Shown one piece after another: positions 26,147 to 34,659 of a DNA stretch of 64,000 bases. The position numbers and the translations under genes are program-made. The notes beneath the pieces were generated by a model. That model ran no database searches and was not told where the DNA came from. It saw nothing but the letters and a program-made list of their open reading frames with translations. The number at the start of each line of letters is the position of its first letter. Position 1 is the stretch's first letter. This stretch comes from Ignavibacteriales bacterium (lineage in GTDB: Bacteria > Bacteroidota > Ignavibacteria > Ignavibacteriales > Ignavibacteriaceae): the NCBI GenBank assembly GCA_016700155.1, contig CP065001.1, positions 2,232,001 to 2,296,000 on the forward strand. The letters run 5' to 3'.

Positions 26147-26189
26147 AATTGCCGGAGCGCTAATCTATTTCTGTTTAACTCCGGCAATT
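26147..26189 (-). terminator. Long inverted repeat downstream of the HEAT gene
   Basis: AATTGCCGGAG (26147-26157) and CTCCGGCAATT (26179-26189), a perfect 11-base inverted repeat with a 21-base loop, about 45 bases past the HEAT gene stop. There is no T-run, so it is not a standard terminator; it could be an mRNA 3'-end stabiliser or a protein site. Confidence 0.4.
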
Positions 26190-26233
26190 TGAAAATCTGT
26201 TATTCATTTAATTCACCTGACAACTGAATGGAA

Positions 26234-26662
26234 TTATTTTGAAGCTACCACTATCGATCCTGCGGATTCTTTTTGAAGATGCGCGTTATAAAATTTAAAA
26301 CAAAGTTTGCTTACTCTTTGACTGTCGTCAAACCGAACAGCTTGTTTTACGGCATAGAGTCCGCGTTCGTCGCCGATTTTATAAAGAGCCAGCGCTGCTA
26401 CTATACGTGCATCCTCATTTGCATCTGTATGAAGAATTTTCATCAGAGGTAAAACAGCTTTTTCAGATGCAAGTTCACCAAGCATGAATGCTGAACTTGT
26501 TTTTAATCCGAAATTATCGGATTCCAACCCGGCAAGCAGATTGTCCACAGCCAATTCCTGAACAGCTTTACTCAAAGGAAGTACCGGTTCTTTGGCAAGA
26601 ATTTCTGAGCTGACTATAACTGTCAGAACAAAAACAACGAAAAAGAAAAATAACTTTTTCAT
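26234..26662 (-). CDS. Exported HEAT-repeat protein
   Basis: A 142-residue protein with an N-terminal signal peptide (about 1-23, cleavage near ILA-KE). The mature part consists of about three HEAT/PBS-lyase-like helical repeats: LDNLLAGLESDNFGLKTSSAFMLGEL-type, KAVLPLMKILHTDANEDARIV-type, and the short AALALYKIGDERG followed by VKQAVRFDDSQRVSKLCF (quoted in parts). HEAT repeats make protein-binding solenoids, and no enzymatic residues are seen. The partner is unknown. A GGAGAAG ribosome binding site precedes the ATG. It is a single gene, with the tRNA-linked small protein 179 bases upstream. Confidence 0.8.
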   Translation of the reverse strand: MKKLFFFFVVFVLTVIVSSEILAKEPVLPLSKAVQELAVDNLLAGLESDNFGLKTSSAFMLGELASEKAVLPLMKILHTDANEDARIVAALALYKIGDERGLYAVKQAVRFDDSQRVSKLCFKFYNAHLQKESAGSIVVASK

Positions 26663-26841
26663 AGAATCTTCTCCTTTATAGTTTGGATTTACGATGCAAA
26701 GTTATTCCGAACAATACCAGTAAGAAACTGATTTTGGATAAAAGGGTTAGCTTTGTGACTGGTTAAGTTTAATGAACGTCAAGTGGCTTTAGTGAAATAT
26801 GAAATTAATTCATACTTGAAAAAGTCTTTAATTGAGCGTAA

Positions 26842-27063
26842 TTATTGATGAATTATTGCCAACGCAAGTTTGCGATTTGAAAATGCTGTTACGCTATCGA
26901 TATCTTTTATTGATAACCTTTGCTGCCCATTCACATAACTTAAATTCCATTCATCAACATTAGATGGGGATGGATTTATCTCCACGGGAGTTTTATCCAA
27001 AGCCGAACCAAAAACTCCTGCAAATAATAAAATGATCGATAATAAAACTAAGATTTTTCTCAT
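26842..27063 (-). CDS. Small exported protein downstream of tRNA-Ser
   Basis: A 73-residue protein with a signal peptide (MRKILVLLSIILLFAGVFGS, cleavage near 20-22) and a short mature part containing VDEWNLSYVNGQQRLSIKDI and ending LALAIIHQ. The open frame runs upstream through the tRNA-Ser gene to 27159, but those 32 codons are tRNA sequence, so the ATG at 27063 is taken. It begins only 15 bases after the tRNA 3' end, so it is probably made from the tRNA transcript after processing. No family is recognised. It could be a decayed or very short secreted protein; confidence that it is expressed is moderate. Confidence 0.5.
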   Translation of the reverse strand: MRKILVLLSIILLFAGVFGSALDKTPVEINPSPSNVDEWNLSYVNGQQRLSIKDIDSVTAFSNRKLALAIIHQ

Positions 27064-27078
27064 ATTAGATTTTATTTG

Positions 27079-27165
27079 CGGAAAGAGAGGGATTCGAACC
27101 CTCGGTACGCTTTCACGCACACACGCTTTCCAGGCGTGCCAGTTCAGCCACTCCTGCACCTTTCC
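27079..27165 (-). tRNA. tRNA-Ser (anticodon GGA)
   Basis: An 87-base serine tRNA on the minus strand. The acceptor stem GGAAAGG pairs with TCTTTCC and the discriminator is G. The anticodon arm is CACGC-CTGGAAA-GCGTG, giving anticodon GGA (codons UCC/UCU). There is a long variable arm (from TGTGCGTGAAAGCGTAC) and a T-arm with GGTTCGAATCC. No CCA is encoded; the next bases are CAA. The long variable arm is the serine hallmark. Confidence 0.96.
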
Positions 27166-27344
27166 GTTATTTGGCGTGCAAATATAATCACATAAAAATA
27201 CTTAACCAATTTTTATAAGCGGGGGTGCTTATACTTGCATTAAAAATTGAACCCGTTCTTTAACATAGGAATCTTACAACGATCGTACGAAATTTTTTTC
27301 TCTTAATATTATTTGATAGATTTTGCCACAAATTTTGAGAGTGT

Positions 27345-28094
27345 ATGTTAGCGGATGTAATAATTAAAACTTCCATCGCCTTAGTTTCAGCAATTGCCGG
27401 TGGAGCTTTGACTTTTCTTATAAAACTGGATCATAAAAAACTTTGTGTTCTAATTTCATTATCTGCCGGGGCTTTACTTGGCGCTGCCGCTTTCACTTTA
27501 ATTCCTGAGTCATCTATAAATCTTTCAATTATTGAAGTGGCAGTAAGTGGTATTTCCGGATTTATGTTGTTCTGGATAATAAGTAAATATTATGCACATA
27601 TATGTCCGGCATGCAGTGCGTCCCATTTTGATGAACAGACCACAAAAAAGTTTTCTGAGATAATACTTACTTTGTTCACAGCTTTATCCTTCCACTCACT
27701 GCTTGATGGAATTGCAATTTCAACCGGACATATGCACGGACACGAAGAACACAATTCAATTTTCCTTGCAATTACTACACACAAATTCCCGGAAGGTTTA
27801 GCTTTAGCTTCATTAATGTTTGGTGCAAATTATTCCCGCGCAAAGATTATCACTTATGTTGTGTTGATCGAAATGACAACAGTGGTTGGCGGAGTTATCG
27901 GATATTTTCTCGTCGGCGCTGATTTTCCTCATTACTGGATGGGGATATTAATGGCGCACATTGCAGGCGGTTTTGTTTTTCTTGCAATGCATGCTGTGCT
28001 TGGTGAGATGCTCAGAAATCATAAACTGTTAGTATCGGTTTCTTTTTTCTCAGGTTTAGCGATTATCTTTCTTGTACGACTTTTAGTTCATTAA
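27345..28094 (+). CDS. ZIP family divalent metal transporter
   Basis: A 249-residue transporter of the ZIP family, importing zinc or related divalent metals into the cytoplasm. Seven to eight helices are visible. The metal pathway motifs are FHSLLDGIAIS (helix 4, His-x-x-x-Asp) and THKFPEGLALASL (helix 5, His-Lys-Phe-Pro-Glu-Gly). A His-rich loop between helices (TGHMHGHEEHN) and a Cys-x-x-Cys (HICPACSASH) are likely metal-handling loops. It is divergent from the tRNA-Ser(GGA) gene, with about 180 bases between, and is followed 12 bases later by tRNA-Ser(CGA). No Zur box was identified by eye. Substrate metal is inferred from the family. Confidence 0.9.
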   Translation: MLADVIIKTSIALVSAIAGGALTFLIKLDHKKLCVLISLSAGALLGAAAFTLIPESSINLSIIEVAVSGISGFMLFWIISKYYAHICPACSASHFDEQTTKKFSEIILTLFTALSFHSLLDGIAISTGHMHGHEEHNSIFLAITTHKFPEGLALASLMFGANYSRAKIITYVVLIEMTTVVGGVIGYFLVGADFPHYWMGILMAHIAGGFVFLAMHAVLGEMLRNHKLLVSVSFFSGLAIIFLVRLLVH

Positions 28095-28106
28095 TATATT
28101 TTTTCA

Positions 28107-28195
28107 GGAGAGGTGCCAGAGTGGTTGAACGGGGCGGTCTCGAAAACCGTTATACTGGGTAACCGGTATCGAGGGTTCGAATCCCTCCCTCTCCG
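28107..28195 (+). tRNA. tRNA-Ser (anticodon CGA)
   Basis: An 89-base serine tRNA. The acceptor GGAGAGG pairs with CCTCTCC, with discriminator G at 28195. The D-arm contains GAGTGGTTGAAC. The anticodon arm is GCGGT-CTCGAAA-ACCGT, giving anticodon CGA (codon UCG). A long variable arm (TATACTGGGTAACCGGTATC) and a T-arm with GGTTCGAATCC follow. CCA is not encoded. It begins 12 bases after the ZIP gene and may be cotranscribed with it. Confidence 0.96.
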
Positions 28196-28255
28196 CAGAT
28201 TCAGTTCAGTTTTTAACCAGCAAAAGATTTACCTAAATAATATAACAGGATTTTT

Positions 28256-28999
28256 ATGGAATGGATTACAGATCCACAGGCTTTAATAGCTTTACTTACA
28301 TTGACAGTTCTGGAGATAGTACTCGGAATTGATAATATAATTTTTATTTCTATTCTATCAGGAAAACTGCCTCAGGAACAACAGAAAAAAGCAAGAGTTC
28401 TTGGACTTGCCTTAGCTATGATTACCAGAATCCTGCTGCTCTTTTCAATTTCATTAATTATAAAATTAACTGAACCTCTTTTCACAGTGTATTCCTTAGG
28501 TATATCCGGCAGGGATCTGATTCTGATTCTTGGAGGATTATTTCTACTTGCGAAAAGCACTCACGAAATTCACGATAAACTTGAAGGTGCCGGGACAGAA
28601 ACAAAATCTGCAAAAGTCTCCTCATTCACCAGTGTGATTGTTCAGATACTATTGCTTGATATTGTCTTCTCACTTGATTCAGTGATAACTGCTGTAGGTA
28701 TGGCAAATCACCTGGGAGTTATGATTACAGCGGTGATAATAGCTGTTATCTTCATGATGTTCTTTGCGAATCCAATCAGCAACTTTGTTGAAAAACATCC
28801 GACAATAAAAATCCTTGCCCTCAGTTTTCTTTTATTGATTGGATTTTCACTGATCATAGAAGGAATGCATCAGCATATCCCAAAAGGTTATATATACTTT
28901 GCAATGGCGTTCTCAGTATTTGTTGAAATGTTGAATCTGAAGATGCGGAAAAAATCAACTCCTGTTAAACTGCATAGTACAATGAAGCAGGACAAGTGA
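28256..28999 (+). CDS. TerC family integral membrane protein
   Basis: A 247-residue TerC-family protein with about seven helices. The family's acidic membrane motifs are present: LEIVLGIDNIIFISIL near the N-terminus and LLLDIVFSLDSVITAVGM in the middle, with the Asp residues in the membrane thought to bind metal. Some TerC proteins export manganese and others are linked to tellurite resistance or to metallation of exported enzymes; which applies here is unknown. It starts 61 bases after tRNA-Ser(CGA). A second, distinct TerC-type protein (Alx-like) is encoded at 59862-60800. It converges with the beta-CASP gene with an 11-base gap. Confidence 0.9.
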   Translation: MEWITDPQALIALLTLTVLEIVLGIDNIIFISILSGKLPQEQQKKARVLGLALAMITRILLLFSISLIIKLTEPLFTVYSLGISGRDLILILGGLFLLAKSTHEIHDKLEGAGTETKSAKVSSFTSVIVQILLLDIVFSLDSVITAVGMANHLGVMITAVIIAVIFMMFFANPISNFVEKHPTIKILALSFLLLIGFSLIIEGMHQHIPKGYIYFAMAFSVFVEMLNLKMRKKSTPVKLHSTMKQDK

Positions 29000-29010
29000 T
29001 TCCGTATGTT

Positions 29011-30408
29011 TCAGATTTCTGCTACATCACCCTTTTTTGGGAAATGTACATTACGGAAGCCTTTGTCTTTTATTTTTTGTAGAAGAGGTAATGCCTGTTC
29101 CTCTTCACCGTGAACAAGAAAAATATTTTTAAGCTTTTCCGGTGAAGAGAGTTTTAAATAATCGAGTAATCCTTTTTGATCTGCATGAGCACTGAAGTAA
29201 TCCATTGATTTAATCTTACATCTGACTTTGTAAAGGTTTCCAAGAATGTTTACTTCTTCCGCACCATCCATAATTTTACGGGCAAGAGTTTCCTGTGCTG
29301 CATAACCAGCAAATAAAATCATGTTCCTGGGATTTTCAATGTTGTTTGCGAGATGATGAACGATTCTGCCTCCTTCAGCCATTCCGGAAGCTGAGATAAT
29401 CATACAGGGTTCTTTACTTGAATTAAGCTTCTTGGATTCTTCCGCATTACGGATATATGTCAGCCTGTTAAATCCAAACGGGTCTTCATAGTTGTCAATA
29501 AAAACTCTGTATGTTTCCCTGTCGTAACATTCAGGGTGTGCGCGGTAAACTTCTGTCGCGTTAACCGCTAACGGACTGTCAACATAAATCGGAAACACTG
29601 GAATCCTGTTTTGATCAAATAGTTTATGAAGTACATAAACAAGAAGCTGTGTTCTTCCAACAGCAAAAGCAGGAATAATTATTTTACCGCCATTGTGTAT
29701 AACTTCATTCACTGTTTCAGCAACTTCTGTTTCCACTTCTTCAACTACCGAATGAAGTTTGTTACCATAGGTACTTTCCATTATTAGTGCATCAAGGTCC
29801 GTAAGAATATTCGGGTCTCTTAATATTGGTGTATCAGTTCTTCCGATATCGCCGCTAAAACCGATACGATAGTTCTTGCCGTTTTCATTTATTTCAAGTA
29901 GTACCCCTGCTGAACCAAGTATATGACCAGCATCACGGAAAGTGACTTTTACTCCCGGGATAACTTCAAACATTTTGTCGTACTGAATGCCGATAAAGTT
30001 AGATATTGATTTTTCAACATCCTCAATTGTGTAAAGCGGTTCAAACAATTTTTTATTTTGTTTAGACCTTTTTTTATTAACGAATTTTACATCCTTTTCC
30101 TGTAAGAACGCAGAGTCTCTCAGCATGATATTACATAGATCAACTGTTGCCGATGTTGCGAAAATTGGACCATCAAAACCCTGACGAACAAGATTTGGAA
30201 TATTACCGGTATGATCAATATGCGCATGTGAGACAATTAACGAATCGATCTGAGCCGGAATAAAATTAAAATTCCTGTTTATTTCGAACGCTTCTTTTCT
30301 TTTACCCTGGTATAGACCGCAGTCGAGAAGAATCTTTTTTCCGTTAATTGTGAGAAGATGCTGAGAACCCGTTACTGTATGTGCAGCCCCGATAAATTGT
30401 ATTTTCAA
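29011..30408 (-). CDS. Metallo-beta-lactamase/beta-CASP RNA-processing nuclease
   Basis: A 465-residue cytoplasmic zinc nuclease with an MBL domain, a beta-CASP insertion and an RMMBL C-terminus. The metal motif is SHAHIDHTGNIP, followed by DAGHILGSAGV, GFSGDIGRTD and ESTYGN; beta-CASP motifs are PVFPIYVDSPLAV and SGMAEGGRIVHHL, and the end has YFSAHADQKGLLDYL and FLVHGEEEQ. The family processes or degrades RNA (RNase J/CPSF73-like), although this short bacterial group is poorly characterised. The start is TTG at 30408, the only reasonable one as it precedes the first beta strand MKIQFIGAAHTVTGS. It is divergent from the DUF4920 gene. Confidence 0.92.
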   Translation of the reverse strand: MKIQFIGAAHTVTGSQHLLTINGKKILLDCGLYQGKRKEAFEINRNFNFIPAQIDSLIVSHAHIDHTGNIPNLVRQGFDGPIFATSATVDLCNIMLRDSAFLQEKDVKFVNKKRSKQNKKLFEPLYTIEDVEKSISNFIGIQYDKMFEVIPGVKVTFRDAGHILGSAGVLLEINENGKNYRIGFSGDIGRTDTPILRDPNILTDLDALIMESTYGNKLHSVVEEVETEVAETVNEVIHNGGKIIIPAFAVGRTQLLVYVLHKLFDQNRIPVFPIYVDSPLAVNATEVYRAHPECYDRETYRVFIDNYEDPFGFNRLTYIRNAEESKKLNSSKEPCMIISASGMAEGGRIVHHLANNIENPRNMILFAGYAAQETLARKIMDGAEEVNILGNLYKVRCKIKSMDYFSAHADQKGLLDYLKLSSPEKLKNIFLVHGEEEQALPLLQKIKDKGFRNVHFPKKGDVAEI

Positions 30409-30563
30409 CTTTCAATCCCAAAAAATGAATGAAATTATTGTTAGCAATTTAGGATAAATGAGATTCAAATACCGACTAAAAATATTTTTCTCTCATTCAA
30501 TAAAATATTTTAAATTGTGGGCAGAAAATAATTTTTTAAAATAATCAAAAACTGAGGATGAAC

Positions 30564-31028
30564 ATGAAACAGATAAAAGCAATAATTTTGGTGCTAATAA
30601 TTTCTTCAACACTTATTTACGCAGGTGATGGAAAGAAGTATGGAAAGGATATTTCTTTAACAGAGAAAACAAAAATTTCTGAAATACTTTCAAACCCCAA
30701 AGAATATGTTGGCAAGAAAGTGCTTGTGGAAGGAACAATTGTAGATGTGTGCAATAAACGCGGCTGCTGGATGGAATTGGCAAGTGACAAAGAATTTGAA
30801 AAAGTCAGAATAAAAGTAAAAGATGGTGAGATAGTTTTTCCTGTTGAAGCAAAAGGTAGCACGGCATTAGTTGAAGGCGAAGTTTACGAAATAAATCTTA
30901 CCAAAGAAGAAGCTTTAGAACACGCAGAGCATATAGCTGAAGAGCAAGGAAAGAAATTTGATCCGTCAACAGTTACCGGTCCTGTTACTTTATATCAGAT
31001 CAAAGGATTAGGTGCCGAAATCAAATAA
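30564..31028 (+). CDS. Exported DUF4920 protein
   Basis: A 154-residue exported protein with a signal peptide (about 1-19). The rest matches DUF4920, a small OB-fold-like beta barrel: ISEILSNPKEYVGKKVLVEG, then IVDVCNKRGCWMELAS with a conserved Cys-x4-Cys, then VRIKVKDGEIVFPV and a helical C-terminus. Function is unknown; the Cys-x4-Cys-Trp motif suggests metal or redox use. Of two in-frame ATGs, the second (30564) is preferred because GAGG lies 6 bases before it and would be too close to the first. The stop is 9 bases before the PepSY-type gene, so the two form an operon. Confidence 0.82.
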   Translation: MKQIKAIILVLIISSTLIYAGDGKKYGKDISLTEKTKISEILSNPKEYVGKKVLVEGTIVDVCNKRGCWMELASDKEFEKVRIKVKDGEIVFPVEAKGSTALVEGEVYEINLTKEEALEHAEHIAEEQGKKFDPSTVTGPVTLYQIKGLGAEIK

Positions 31029-31037
31029 GGAAAAGAA

Positions 31038-31601
31038 TTGAAATTCAGAATTACACATTGGATAAGGATACTTCACCGGGACATAGGATACATTGCTGCC
31101 GGGTTAACTGTTATTTATGCAATTTCAGGAATCGCTGTAAATCATGTTGATGAATGGAATCCAAACTACACAACAGAGACGGTTAAACTGAAAATGGATC
31201 CAATACCTACAGAAGATCTGAAATCACAAGAGATTGTTAACAAAATTCTCTTTTCCATAGGCGAAACTGGAAAAATAAAAAACACTTTCAGACCGGATCC
31301 AAAAACACTTCAAATATTTGTTGAAGGAAACACTATAACAGTAAATTCAGAATCCGGTGAGATTATTCAAGAAAAGATTTCCAGCAGAACGATTCTAAGG
31401 GAAACTAATTTTCTTCACCTTAATGCACCAAAAAAAGTTTGGACTTATGTTGCAGATCTTTTTGCTGTTGCCTTGTTATTCCTGGCTATTTCCGGATTAT
31501 TTATGATTAAAGGAAGTAAAGGAATTAAAGGCAGAGGTGCGTGGTTAAGTTCACTGGGGTTATTAATTCCTATCATTTTTCTGCTCATATATTATTACTA
31601 A
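31038..31601 (+). CDS. PepSY-associated membrane protein
   Basis: A 187-residue protein of the PepSY_TM type: an N-terminal THWIRILHRDIGYIAAGLTV helix with conserved His, an extracytoplasmic PepSY-like segment (about 45-135) with KTLQIFVEGNTITVNSESG, then NFLHLNAPKKVWTYVADLFA and two C-terminal helices. Related proteins are linked to iron, haem or electron transfer at the inner membrane, often beside siderophore systems, but no iron genes are here. The start is TTG at 31038 with AAGGA 8 bases upstream. It is paired with DUF4920; the shared periplasmic location suggests a joint role, which is inference. Confidence 0.82.
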   Translation: MKFRITHWIRILHRDIGYIAAGLTVIYAISGIAVNHVDEWNPNYTTETVKLKMDPIPTEDLKSQEIVNKILFSIGETGKIKNTFRPDPKTLQIFVEGNTITVNSESGEIIQEKISSRTILRETNFLHLNAPKKVWTYVADLFAVALLFLAISGLFMIKGSKGIKGRGAWLSSLGLLIPIIFLLIYYY

Positions 31602-32054
31602 TCAACAGGGCTGAATGGTAACATTCAGTCCTTAGTTAAATTCAATCCATTGCGTTCAGAGAACCTGTGTTTTAATCTTACATTAACCAACCTTAAATAG
31701 TTGTTAGACACAATATTCAACAACAAACGAAGTAAAAAGTTAAGTGCTTGATTTTTAAGAAGAAAGATTGTTATATTTCAAGTGAAATCTTAAATTCCTT
31801 AGAGGGATAATTCATTAACAGCACAATAAGGCTATGCTGCTTTTTAGAACAGGAATTTAGATTCGTAAAGTTGTCATTTAATTAATCAGTTCAAACATCA
31901 GAAAAAAATTTGTTTTGATTTGAGTCAAAGTAATTAGCCTGTTTTTTTTTGGCACAACTCATAAAATTTTTATATCAAATTTTGGATTAATCTTAATACT
32001 TCAGATGGCACCATTGTTGACTTTTTGCAAAAACTTTTAACGAGAAGGTATTAC
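31602..32054. other. Long leader region before the BNR/T9SS gene
   Basis: 453 bases with no plausible gene. A hairpin at 31607-31632 (AGGGCTGAATG with CATTCAGTCCT, one G-T pair, GTAA loop) closely follows the PepSY gene, but the following TAGTTAAA is not a real T-run, so it is at best a weak terminator. TTGATT (31748-31753) and TATATT (31772-31777), spaced by 18 bases, could be a promoter for the next gene, which would give a leader of about 270 bases; this is a weak guess. Confidence 0.4.
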
Positions 32055-34598
32055 TTGAAGTCACATTTAAAAATATTTTTTATTCTCCTGATTATTCCAA
32101 CCCAACTATTCTCTCAACAAATATGGGAGCCCAGCGGCGGTCCTGCCGGCGGTACTGTGGAAAATATTATTCGTTCAGGAGCTGGATTAATCTTTGCAAC
32201 ATTAGCTGAACAGGGTATTATTTTAAGCGATGACAGTGGTTTGTCCTGGGTGGCAAAAAATAACGGACTTCCTACACGTGATGTCTTATCTGTACATTCA
32301 CATAACAATGGTTCACTCTTTTCAGGAATGGTTATCGATGGAATTTATAGGTCCGAGGATAACGGAAACTCCTGGATAAATGTAAAAAGAATTGATGATC
32401 TTCCCTTCTCTGACAATGTAAGATGTTTTACATCTGACAATCTTGGTAATGTTTATGCCGGTGCCCAATTCAGTGGTGTTTTTCGTTCGACTAATAATGG
32501 TAATAGCTGGACTAAAGTAAATTATGGTCTTAGCACAAGAAACATTGAAGTCATGGCAAGTACACCAAATGGTTATATATTCGCCGGTACGATGAATGGT
32601 TTGTACCGCTCAACCAATCAAGGTGGAACCTGGTCAAAATTAAATTTAGGTATTTACTCTGCTGATATTACTGATCTACACGTAACGGTTAAAGGCGTAT
32701 TATATGCCGCAACTTACGGACAAGGAATTGTCAGGTCATATGATAATGGTGGAACCTGGGAGAAAATCAATTTCGGACTTTCATCAATTACAGGTGACCC
32801 TTACCCGGCTATTTATTCAATAGCCTCAGATGATAAAAACCAGGTTTATGCGTCAGCCTATCTTGATGGTGTATTCTATCTTGAAAAATCTGAGCAGAGA
32901 TGGTATAAATCCAATTTGAATCTTCCGGACGGAACAGTTTATTCATTATTGGCATTACCTGACAATCAACTTATTGCCGGAACAAGCAGAGCAGGCATAT
33001 TCATCTCTAATACAAATACCATTGAATGGAAAGAATCTAATCAGGGTATTTATGCGACAGACGTTTACTCAATGAGTTCTGGAATAAACGGATATATTTT
33101 TGCATCAGTTTTTGGCAGGGGCATTTATTCTTCAAAGGATGAAGGTGCAACCTGGGAACTTGAAAACACTGGATTGACTACTCCGTATATTTTTTCTTTA
33201 GTTACAAATAATCACGGAACATTATTCGCCGGTACTTACGATGGCCAGATCGGTGGAATTTCTTATGGACACGGTGTTTTTCGTTCAACAAATGACGGAG
33301 AAACATGGGTAGCTTCAAATAATGGACTTAATTCAAGCTGGGTTAATAAACTTGCTGTAAACAAGGTTAATAATGATCTATATGCCGCTACAATAAACAG
33401 CAACGCTGTTTACAGATCCTCTGATCAGGGAATGAACTGGATACCTGTTATTTCAAACGAAACTGCCAACGCGTTTGTTTTTAATAACAATGGGGATGTA
33501 TTCGCGGCGATATACAATTCAGGAATTTACCGTTCATCGAATAATGGAATGGATTGGACTGCAATAAATTCAGGACTTCAATCAGGACCAGCATTGAAGC
33601 AGCTAAAACAAAGTGATATAAATCGAAAATTCAGAAGATTCAGCCGGGAAGAATCCGGGTTAGAATATACAAGAAGCTCAGAACAACAGTTAGATAACAT
33701 TACATTAAATATCACTTCATTGTGTATCGATGGTCATGGAACAATTTACGCAGGCGGATATGGCGAATTATACAGATCCGTAGACAATGGTGATAGTTGG
33801 GATTTAATCGAAGAAGAACTTGGTGATGGCTGGATAACCTCCCTCGTTTTTGATGAGAGAAATAACTTTTATGCAGCCGTTGACGGTAATGTATTACAAT
33901 CCCAGGACTATGGTTTTACCTGGAATGAATACCAGGCAGGCTTAACTAATTTTACAGAAAGTTTGTTCATCAGCCCTGAAAATGGATTATTTGCAGCTAC
34001 GCGCGGCGGATCAGTATTTAAATCGGTTTCTTCTTCCACATCGTTTATTATTCCATTTAATGCTTTACTTGAGGGAAGCATTGTGGAATTTAACTGGGAA
34101 GTTGAAACCGAATTATTAAGCAAACCAATTCAGATTGAACTAAGTAAAGACGGGAAAACCTGGAACAAATTTGCAACAATAGAATCAGGCATAGACAAAT
34201 ATGAAGCCGAAATATCAAACGAGATTCTTGCAGGAAGTTATTTCAGATTAAGTTCAGAAGTGAATGGACAAAATATTTCAATAAGTAAATCAGTGCAGTT
34301 AAAAGAGAACTCCACGGTTAGTGAATTTCAGTTGGAGCAAAATTTTCCAAACCCATTTAACCCATCGACTAAAATAGAATTTACCGTACCGGTTGTTAAA
34401 AATGAAAACACAGTAGCTGTGATACTAAAAATTTATGACGCCTTAGGACGTGAAGTTAAAACCCTTGTTAATGATAAAAAATCTGCAGGCGTTTATACAG
34501 TAGAGTTTATTGCTACAGAATTTCCCAGCGGTGTGTATTTTTACAATCTTAATGCCGGTGATGTGAGTATCACAAAGAAAATGGTTCTTGCTAAATAA
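32055..34598 (+). CDS. Secreted BNR-repeat beta-propeller protein with type IX sorting tail
   Basis: An 847-residue secreted protein. A signal peptide (about 1-22, ending TQLFSQ) is followed by some fourteen BNR / sialidase-type Asp-box repeats of the form Y-R-S-x-D-x-G-x-x-W, for example GIYRSEDNGNSW and GVFRSTNNGNSW, which fold as one or two beta-propellers (about 25-680). A linker beta-domain follows. The C-terminal 75 residues are a type A type IX secretion signal: EQNFPNPFNPSTKIEF, then a LKIYDALGREV strand and SGVYFYNL, ending KKMVLAK. The frame also opens at TTG 32025, but TTG at 32055 is preferred because AGAAGG lies 6 bases upstream. Ligand and role are unknown; no catalytic sialidase residues were identified. 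Confidence 0.87.
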   Translation: MKSHLKIFFILLIIPTQLFSQQIWEPSGGPAGGTVENIIRSGAGLIFATLAEQGIILSDDSGLSWVAKNNGLPTRDVLSVHSHNNGSLFSGMVIDGIYRSEDNGNSWINVKRIDDLPFSDNVRCFTSDNLGNVYAGAQFSGVFRSTNNGNSWTKVNYGLSTRNIEVMASTPNGYIFAGTMNGLYRSTNQGGTWSKLNLGIYSADITDLHVTVKGVLYAATYGQGIVRSYDNGGTWEKINFGLSSITGDPYPAIYSIASDDKNQVYASAYLDGVFYLEKSEQRWYKSNLNLPDGTVYSLLALPDNQLIAGTSRAGIFISNTNTIEWKESNQGIYATDVYSMSSGINGYIFASVFGRGIYSSKDEGATWELENTGLTTPYIFSLVTNNHGTLFAGTYDGQIGGISYGHGVFRSTNDGETWVASNNGLNSSWVNKLAVNKVNNDLYAATINSNAVYRSSDQGMNWIPVISNETANAFVFNNNGDVFAAIYNSGIYRSSNNGMDWTAINSGLQSGPALKQLKQSDINRKFRRFSREESGLEYTRSSEQQLDNITLNITSLCIDGHGTIYAGGYGELYRSVDNGDSWDLIEEELGDGWITSLVFDERNNFYAAVDGNVLQSQDYGFTWNEYQAGLTNFTESLFISPENGLFAATRGGSVFKSVSSSTSFIIPFNALLEGSIVEFNWEVETELLSKPIQIELSKDGKTWNKFATIESGIDKYEAEISNEILAGSYFRLSSEVNGQNISISKSVQLKENSTVSEFQLEQNFPNPFNPSTKIEFTVPVVKNENTVAVILKIYDALGREVKTLVNDKKSAGVYTVEFIATEFPSGVYFYNLNAGDVSITKKMVLAK

Positions 34599-34601
34599 AA
34601 C

Positions 34602-34659
34602 AATTGTTAATACCCCTGTTAACAATTAAAAGAGAAGGTTTATGCCTTCTCTTTTTTTT
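34602..34659 (+). terminator. Double hairpin terminator after the BNR/T9SS gene
   Basis: Two consecutive hairpins: AATTGTTAA/TTAACAATT (34602-34610 and 34619-34627), then AGAGAAGG/CCTTCTCT (34631-34638 and 34645-34652) followed by a T-run (34652-34659). The second is a standard rho-independent terminator. The T-run overlaps the stop of the converging gene, and on the minus strand the same stem is followed by TTTTAATT, so it may work both ways. Confidence 0.9.

Noticed and set aside
27064..27159. N-terminal 32 codons of the long frame at 26842-27159
   Set aside because: These bases are the tRNA-Ser(GGA) gene, so the true protein starts at 27063.
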